Assembly (NCBI GenBank): GCA_037576215.1
Contig: JBANDB010000009.1
Coordinates: 3,348,001 to 3,412,000, forward strand
Reading direction: 5' to 3'
DNA: 64,000 bases
Source: Armillaria gallica
Taxonomy: Eukaryota; Basidiomycota; Agaricomycetes; Agaricales; Physalacriaceae
Position numbers and translations under genes: made by a program. A model generated the notes under the pieces. The model saw only the letters and a program-made list of their open reading frames with translations, did no database searches and was not told where the DNA came from. Shown piece by piece: positions 55,880-64,000 of the stretch. Position 1 is the first letter of the stretch; each line of letters opens with the position of its first letter.

Positions 55880-58800
55880 TGCTACGGATTCAACGGATGA
55901 TGAGAGTAGAAGGACAAGAAAATCCAGACTGGAGTCAAGCGGATCGAAGAGTGACGTCATTGCACAGCCCGTCACAGCTTCACGACGTCACGTCATGCCG
56001 TGACGGCCCGCCTCGACGCCACCTGTTTCGACTCGTAAAGAAGATCATCGATCAGCGCTCAGCGACAGCCTGGATGCCGCAAGCCAAAAATTTCACGCGC
56101 ACCTTCTAACAGGAACTGTAGAATATTTTTCATCTTCAAACTTTACTGCGTTTGATAGAGTTCGATTCTATTTGACTCCCTTTGACTGGTCTTTTTTCAA
56201 CATCTCTACATTCCAGCAAGGGTGTCACCGGCACGGATATCTTTATCTCTATGCAGTTATTCCTCTCCTGAATATATCTCGAGCTGCTTATATTCGTCAA
56301 CTGCCTCCGAGCGTCGGCCATCATTCCTGGACTGTGTTCTTTCTTTTCAATGGCGGACTCAATGTCGATGTTTAAATCCTTCTGCGGAGCAACATCCGTA
56401 ACCCTGAACTCAATACATCGGATTGTCCGATGGTTCTTGACGTGTACCGTCCGCACAAGCGCCTGATTCCGTCATTGTATTCGCCGGAACTTCTATGTAC
56501 TCTTTTTGGTAGTCTCTGTGAGTTCTCTTTGTCTCGTCAACTCCTATAGGACTATGTCGTTGATTTTGACTTTTGGGCCTGTTTCGCCAAACGGGGACTT
56601 ATCCGACATTCCGTAGCCCGACGCATTCGCCGCTACATAATGGGTTCATTGACATTGACCTCCATGCCGTTCACACGACCGCCGTTGAACAACAACATCG
56701 GATATTGCATTTTTCAATACCCCCTCGTCTTGGTGAATCTGCCGATGTCCAAATATACATCCCCCTTTAGAGTTCTACAGCCACATGATACGAAATTCTC
56801 GTGTGTCCATTGTATACAGAGAAGGGAAATCATTCAGTTTTCCTCTGCGGGACTTTTTCTTGTGTCTGACTTGATCACTTGAGTGCTCCTGACATTGACA
56901 AGCCGGAGAATTATGGTTACCGAAGCGTTTATGATATCTGCATTCGGTCTTTCAAGGTTGCAAGAAGCAGACCAGCTACAACACCGGTCGATCGTTTACT
57001 TCACAATTGAATGTATGTTCTCTGTCACTGTATATCTGATGTTCAGCATCAATCATGTTAAGCTCAGAAAACCGGTAGTGCATGCACAAGAGTCTTGTCA
57101 AGATCTTTTGGGTCACGAAATTATAATGTTTATATTATCCCTATTACAACAGGCGTCTGGGCAGTTCCGTCTCCGGCATATGTATTCACGGAGTGTCAGA
57201 ACAACCGAAACAAGCGCCCAGCTACCGGAGCTGTATGCTTTGCATTCATCCCCACCGTGACCACCAGAACGAGGAGCCCTTTGTGCCTGACGTCGGACGC
57301 TGTAGCCACCTCATGGAAACCTGCGTACGGTACGACGGAATAGAGCATGAGGATGTCTCCTCCCAGTTCCTGTCGATCATTGTGGTGGACAGATTTTGCC
57401 GAACGTTCACCTTCGCCTTCGCATTTCCATGATAGCCTATACGTACACTCTTCAGTTATGGTCCGACGTTCCGCTGTCTTCGCAGTGTGAGCAGCAGCAT
57501 ACAGCATGACATTGGTGCGCTTTTCATCTCAGCTGCATGCGCACTTGCTCACTCGCTCTTAGCGGACTTGTCGGCCAATACACAGGACCAACGGACACAC
57601 CATCTCGTATAGGCATTTCGACCCGGTCTAGTTGCCCATCATTAACACATCCACCAGCTCGCCCCGATAAAACTCGGCAAGGCACGGTCTTTTCTATGTC
57701 GTGTCCGGTCCTTATTCCGGTGAATGCCTTGTCATTTTCAAACTCGCAATTAGGTTTCCTTTTCACCGGCGCGCTCCACATTTTTGTCAGTCCCTTCCTT
57801 ACAGCCCTGGTTTCAGGGCTAAAACCTGAAGCAGCATTCCGAGGCTCATCCAAGGTTTTCGGTACCGCAGGGTACATCGGTAAATTATTTCCAACCCGAG
57901 GAGGTACTTCTCTTTTCATAGCCGTATAGCCGTTTTTCTCACTCGTTAATCGCTGTTATCAAAAGCTAGACCTCTGTCTACATTTGAAATTTCTACGGCT
58001 TTCTCCCTGAAGTGATCTTAATGATGCCTACGCCCGAGACCATTCGAATCCGCGCTTCGTATCATTTTTTTGATGATATACTACGCGGGGCAGGCAGGCA
58101 GCTACGCGAAACCTTGATCGCATATTTCACTCGATTTGAGGGGACTCGAGTTCAATTTGAATGCTGACAGATCTCTCGACCTAGCCCGCGAATCAACTTT
58201 ATTAATGAATGGCAGTCTATCCTTGTGCGCGACGCGTTACGTTAAATAAAACCACATGGCAGGGTATGTTAAAGGTTTCGATGGGATAACGTTAGTCTTG
58301 TGATTGAATAGCGTTGATCTGGTGCGGGGAATTCGAAGTATACTTGCTTTCTTCTCCCGGAGAACGGAAGGACGGAGGCAAATTGCGTAGGCGCCACAAG
58401 CGGGGCCGCCGGTTACAAGCGGTTTACAGTTTCAAATCTACATTTCCTGACCCTTAAGCGTAGCGATCGGACTCGGTGGTGGTGGTTTTGTTCTGATCGG
58501 TGTCCCTTAGACCAGCTCCATAGTATCTGAAACGGAAGACAACGACTTTAATATTGCATTGTGAATCCAAAGTAGCAGTGCACAAAATTTATCAAGGCAA
58601 GGCAGTATAGAGATATAAGATATACATAAGGCGCAAAGAGTACAAGAAAGCAACGAACAAGAAAACTATATACGAGAGAGCTAAAGCGTAGGGTGTTACA
58701 GAGATATAATATGCGTGATGAGGCCAAATAGTACTTTACTATGTACGTATAACGGGGATTAATGATACCTATTTGACTAGAGAGAATCGTACAAGTGGCG

Positions 58801-59117
58801 GAACATAATGCGTACGAAAACAAATGACAGACTGACCGATGTAGGATAGTTAGAATCCAGCATGTAAGGTTGGTAAAGAGGTGGGTTTAAAATATATGCA
58901 AGAAGATGTATCTGGGATATGACCCGATATGAAGGATCTCTGGGGAGCGAATCAATCATAGGTGGGGCCTACGAACTCGTTCGGTGCCCAGGCAGGCGCG
59001 AGGAAAGCGAGTAGACGGGACTAGGGTGGATAGGCAGATCGAAAGAAATGTACAACCAGCCGCCTGGTCAAGAAACCAATAGCGGTTCGCATTCGGAACC
59101 TGCGCGGCTCGAACACT
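55880..59117. other. 3.2-kb gene-poor region
   Basis: It holds the F-box gene promoter on the left and the CON7-like 3' end on the right. Several 65-131-codon frames exist on both strands (for example 57524-57919 minus, 131 codons; 56883-57260 plus, 125 codons), but none shows a domain, a family start or consistent splicing. No terminal repeats or transposase were seen. It could hold a non-coding transcript or a decayed gene. Confidence 0.35.
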
Positions 59118-61014
59118 TCAATATTCATCGCCACTCACGCCCGCATGTCCGGAGCCAGGTCTTCTCCCGCTCTCTTCATCGTAATATCCCTCGTTCGTGT
59201 AGTCCAGATCTATACTAGGATCTAGAGGGGGGAGTGGCAGCGACGTGGGGGCCTGGTAGCCCGGGAGTGGCGTAAGAAGAGTGCTGTTGGGTGGTAGCCG
59301 GTTCATCGGAGGGGACGACGAAGCAGGGCGGGCGTACTCTGAGCGAATTGGCGGAACTGGATGAAGATTGTGCTGCGGAACAAGACTACTCGGCGGAGGG
59401 AAGGGAGCAGATGGGTATTGCGATTGAGAGCGGGTGTAGCTGCTGGTTGTCGGTGGCTGCCAACCAGAAGGCGGGGGATACCTGCTACGTTCATCGTAAT
59501 TTGGGCGCTCGACAATGCGATGGATGCGATCTTCGGATGGGTACCGAATGTCATCGGCAACAGAGTACCTTTCAGGCTGCATATGCGACGTCGGGACGCC
59601 GGAAGGAAGAAGGCTCAGTGGGGGTGGGTACGAGTACCGCTGGTGCTGGTGCGATGGATACCGAGAATCGTATATCTCATCTAGGCGTCCCATACTGCCC
59701 CGCCTCATCAGGTTGGAAGAGGGAAATTCGGAGTCCTTTTTTGCTTTGCGCCACTGCTTTCGCAGTTCCTTGAATTCTAAGAAAAATAATTTAGTCAATA
59801 CGCCGGCTATGGAACAAACTGATTGAATACTTACCGTTCGGGCTGCGCTTCGCGCCGTGTTTTTGCATGGTTACATGCGCGTTCAAATGGTTTAAAGTCC
59901 CATACGCCTTGTTGCAGTCGGGCCATGTGCACTGATACAGCCGCTCGATCTCGTCATACCTTCGGCGGGGACGCTTTTTTACGGCGTTCCCGGCCAAGGC
60001 GACGAATGAGTATCGTTTACTCGCGTCGGAGTCGTGGGGGCTCGTAGGAGAGTGGTGGACGCCTTGAGGAGGAATGACAAGCTCTGTATGAGTGGATGTT
60101 CGTGCTGGAGGAGCAGATGAAGTGGAAGTACCTGTCCCTGGAGGCGATGGGCCATAATGATCCTCATTTCCTTGTGGATACGAGATCCCAGCTGTTGGCG
60201 AAGCATTAGAGCCTGAAAAATTGGGTTGGTAGGGCGATATAGGCTCTTCAGTCGGACGGAAAGAGTCCTCAGCGGTTCTCCAGCTGCTTCCCGGTGAGAC
60301 CGGTTGACAAGGAGGATAATCTATTGACTGGTACTGTTGACGCAGATCCCTGAGGCTAGCACCTCGCTGCAGATATCCCGTAGCGCGTGGAGGTGCGTGG
60401 CCACTGCTTTGGGCGTTCTCTGCGTACCTGAAGCCTTCCGTCTCCACGGGGTAGACGGCGGGCTCGGACATGCGCCTGTGATCGAGATAGTTAGGAGGAT
60501 ATGTTGGATATCTGCTGGAGATGCTGGAACGGTGTGGGAAGCGGTCGTGAGAGGTATAAGAGGAGGACATGGGCTGGGTGAGAGTTGACGAAGACTGTAC
60601 GTCAACTGGGGAAGGCGAATCGGAAAGGTAAGAAGGAGCCGGTGGGTCCGAATCTCTCAGCGAACTGAGTGCAGACTGGGAGTAATTCTGGGTCTGGTGA
60701 GCAGATTCGTACGAATATGTAATCGGGGGTGGGGGACCTGGCTGATCAGAGTCGTACATTGTCCCCGGTGACACTGGCTCGTCATACAAACGATGTCCAT
60801 ACTGGAAATTGGGGGTGGTACCGGGGGGTGAGGTCGGCGAAGAAAGGTGATCTTCGTCCAGGGTGGGTGAGTCGGATGGAATGGGTGAAACTGAGGCCGA
60901 TACGATGAGCCCAATGTCGTGGTAGACGTTGGACTCTGTCACAAAGCTACGGGGGCAGGGATCGAACTTTGTGGGCTGGATGAGGATATCTTGGAGAGGG
61001 AGAGGCGAGAGCAT
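59118..61014 (-). CDS. C2H2 zinc-finger transcription factor, CON7-like
   Basis: Nuclear regulator; the ascomycete relative CON7 controls conidial and infection morphology. Two exons, about 610 residues. Start MLSPLPLQDILIQPTKFDPC. A long Ser/Pro/Tyr-rich N-terminal region leads to the basic RPRRRYDEIERLYQC and a single C2H2 finger (CTWPDCNKAYGTLNHLNAH, then VTMQKH), followed by EFKELRKQWRKAKK. This finger plus the basic helix is the CON7 signature. An intron in the middle (about 59775-59835) splits SPN and EFKE. The C-terminal half is again low-complexity (RYPSHQHQRYSYPPP) and ends SGHAGVSGDEY. It is flanked by very large non-coding regions on both sides, as is usual for fungal developmental regulators. 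Confidence 0.85.
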
Positions 61015-64000
61015 TTATGCACTGGCTGGCCAGGAAGTGATGGAATAAAGCACTAATACGCTGCAATCTGACCGATATTCCGGAGAAGATGATATATCTG
61101 TACCGACGCGGCGCGTATATACAGCCAGAGAGACGAAACTATATGAACAGCGCGAGCCCAGTAGAGAGAGGAGCAGGACGCCAGAGTCCAAGGTGGCCGG
61201 TCGCGTGGATTCGTACAGAAAGAGAGAATTGCGAATCACAGAAATATAGCAAACGCTCGCGCTCGCGGGGGCTTGACTTTTCCGGAACTCCCATTTTGGG
61301 ACGATGATGAATGACTGTCACAGATCTCGATCTTCGCGTCACGCCAATTAATTTTGGTTTTTCAAAGTCCGCGAACGATTTCTCCTTCTGGAATTCCAGA
61401 AGCAGATCCAGATCCGGTGCCGCGTTACGGTCACGGTCACGTCTAGATGCTTCTATCGTGTGTTCCGATTGGCTAGCCGAAACGGCAACTCAACCTGTGC
61501 CGAACACAGAATCAGCTTCAGCCTGACTGCTGCGATTCGAATCACTACTACTCGATGCAGTAGCCGCCACCGTTGACTCGTCTCTCTTCTGTCCTCCCCT
61601 TGCCCTCTCCTTTCCCATGGCCTTTCTTTCCGCCCTCTTCCGCCATCTAGGAACCGCCAAGCTTCCCCCAGGGAAAATTTTATATATGTTTTTTGTTGCC
61701 GAACAAATCGCAATGATACCATATCGGGGTCACCACCGGGACTATGAAACGTTTCTCGGCCTTCAACAACCATCAAGTTCGATTTGCAGGAATCATTTAC
61801 TTTCTCTTTTTGGTTCTCCCGACGTTTTAGAATATCATCGCAAACGGGCCGTAGCATAAGAAAACGGTGTGATACCGGCTATATCATGCGAATCACTCAA
61901 GCGCATGGGGCGGGCCATCATCCGAGAGGAGCGTGAAATTTTTGCTTCCGCCCTTGTACACTGGATGATGTTTTCCCGGCCTTCGTTCTTGATCGAACGC
62001 GTCAACTGACTGCTACTGATACCCTCTCCTTCAGCTCTCCATACGTCCAAGCCGCTGCCTCCGACATCCAGACTCCTTTGTATCTCCCTCGTCGCTCCCC
62101 CTCTTCGTCTCGAACCCGAGCAAATTTTCTTCGTTTTCTCTTCTCTCGTCTACGCTGCTCCCCGCTTTGTTCGATACGCACCAGGGCTCTACTCCGGTCG
62201 GGTCGGATCTGAGATCTGATGGCAAGCAGGCGCAACGCGACGCTTTCGTGCCAGTTTATACCAGGCTGTGTCCTGCCTGTCGTTCAGTTGATGCCTTCTT
62301 ATATCAGACCGATCACTCATTCTTAATTCTGTGCTCTTCACAGCAAAAAGAACCATGGCTTCTCACAGATTTTCTTATCTTTGCCCGCTCACCTGATCTC
62401 TGTTTTTTTGTGATGCAAACGTCAGCATTACTCTTGTAATACATAATTACATTACAATTCATCGTTATCCTGTACAGAGGCACAAGCGTCTGCGGACCAC
62501 GTCTCTCGTGTGTATCCGATGACAAGTCATCACCCCACTTGTCCAGGCATTTGCCGACCTCCTCAATATGCACAAGAAACCCGGTTTAATACATTCAGCC
62601 ACCATTGATGAAGCAAATATCCCACCGCTTTGATGGTGATTGATGAAGAAAAGGATTCTCAAATGACGCAAAGATCCCTGTGATTTCGCCCCAAGGCGGG
62701 TAATGATAAAGGAAAGGCGCACGGTTATTTACTCACATTTACTTCACAAACATCCAAACTTAGCTCAAATACCGACAGTCCCTGTACACAGTGTACACAG
62801 ATCTTCATCCCACAAGGAACTGGATTCAGGAGAACCCTTATCCACGTGAAGGTGGACACGAGATTTGACGTTGGCGCTTGTGAGAGGGCGAGGCTCATCT
62901 GGAGTTGTATTCCCTGTGCCAAGTTCCATAAGCCTCTAATAAGATACGAAAAATTGGCCCGGATTTAGAGTGCATGGCCCAAGGGGAATGGAAGTGGAAG
63001 ATAAGAAGACGAAGGAGACGCAGGACAAGTTGGAGTATAATTTTAAAATTTTATTTCGTCCGTTCGGCACGAATAGCACCTGAGATCATCCTACCGACGA
63101 ACGTCCTTACAACATAAAGTACCCTGGCTTTTGTCATGGCAAAGTACGGGATGTTCCAGATAATCAGTGTACGGCCCGAGCTCCTTGGTGGAGACAGATG
63201 GACGTGTGGAGTATGTGTACCATATTTTGCGTCTGTTGTTCGTTGCATGCATGTTTTCGTTCCTGATAAGAAGTAACTATACCTTCGCATCACGATCGAA
63301 GAGAAGTTCATGGAACGGAAGAGCAGGCAGGGTTCATTTGTTTAATACTTGTGACACTGGATAGAGTTTTTATGCGGTTCGTTGAATTAAATGGAGCGGC
63401 GATAGATGAGGGACCCACAGCCGGACCACAGTGAGAAGTCGACCCCACGAGACAAAGGGAGCTTCCAATACAGGACACATTTGACGCAGCTTTAAGCCAC
63501 CAATGGCACGAGAGCATAGGCACGAGAACTTTATGCGCACACTTTACCGGTACTGCGGCTGTTGCTACCTATCCACTTCATCCTTTTCCTTTCCAAACAA
63601 ACAATCGCGTATCGGAGAGATAGACATAAGCATCGCAGGCCCAGGTAGACAGAGCATTTGGAACCGGAAGGAGTAAAAGCATGCGCAGGAGAAACACCTA
63701 AGACGTGTGGGTCAGTGTCCATGTCAGCGCCCATTCAAAGAAATCAGTTGACGACCGGGGTATGATCCTAAGAGCATTTCACGGTTTCACGCAACGTCCA
63801 TGTACAGTTATCTGTAAGGAACAGGCACAAGGCCACACAAAGGGCTTGCCTTGACGTCAATATTTATTATTGAGATCCCTAATTGGAATTGGTAAATTGG
63901 TAAAAAGGACTGTGCGCTGACCATGCAAGGTACAGTACCTGAATGTCCATTGGGTGGTGTCGCTTTTACCGGATGTCAACCTGACGCCTTGCGCCAGATA
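61015..64000. promoter_or_regulatory. 3-kb upstream region of the CON7-like gene
   Basis: No gene is supported up to the right window edge. Frames reach only 60-134 codons and lack family features. It probably contains the CON7-like promoter and a long 5' leader with short upstream frames. A gene starting beyond 64000 could use the right part. Confidence 0.4.

Noticed and set aside
57524..57919. 131-codon frame on the minus strand
   Set aside because: Longest frame in a gene-poor region, but open on the opposite strand too (57537-57929) and without recognisable features.
61453..61857. 134-codon minus frame upstream of the CON7-like gene
   Set aside because: Composition is random-like; no family resemblance and no splicing partner.

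Overview
The window comes from the nuclear genome of a basidiomycete fungus, most likely a mushroom-forming Agaricomycete. The evidence is the dense packing of intron-rich genes (introns mostly 45-60 nt, often with a CTAAC/CTGAC-type branch site), a CYP63-like P450, a CON7-type zinc-finger factor, and long proteins of a kind known only from this class. I traced 24 protein genes and one tRNA gene; about 130 introns were placed by hand from splice signals and protein-family continuity. The organism cannot be named from the sequence alone.

Layout, left to right: the 5' half of a P450 gene (minus, runs off the left edge); a ZC3H3-type CCCH zinc-finger mRNA protein; the XPF/RAD1 repair nuclease; a KHA1-type K+/H+ antiporter; a secreted agmatinase-like ureohydrolase head-to-head with a MATE transporter; an APC amino-acid/polyamine permease; PIF1 helicase; proteasome lid subunit RPN6 head-to-head with RNA polymerase II subunit RPB4; tRNA pseudouridine synthase PUS1 (its stop codon is 17 bp from that of RPB4); xylulokinase; an R3H-SUZ RNA-binding protein; a vacuolar AVT-type amino-acid transporter; the PolD3/Cdc27 subunit of DNA polymerase delta; two proteins of unknown function; a DUF202 membrane protein; methylenetetrahydrofolate reductase; an ELMO-domain protein; a secreted M28 aminopeptidase; a disordered protein with a SILK + RVxF phosphatase-docking module; tRNA-Pro(AGG) with a 14-nt intron; an F-box/RCC1 protein; and a CON7-like transcription factor set in gene-poor DNA. 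Most genes are unrelated housekeeping genes. The only plausible functional neighbourhood is agmatinase, MATE and permease (10985-17744), which could together handle amines.

Two window-wide properties matter to a reader. First, seven otherwise intact, largely housekeeping genes contain 12 places where the frame breaks and resumes as if exactly one base were missing, mostly in short homopolymers. This looks like residual assembly error, not gene decay. Second, at least nine introns use GC-AG boundaries, mostly GCAAGT. Automatic gene prediction will fail at both. PUS1 also appears to contain a 3-nt exon (one codon) that restores a conserved motif.

Gene-poor stretches (36133-37394, 46922-48092, 49541-51012, 55880-59117, 61015-64000) contain no gene or mobile element that I can support.
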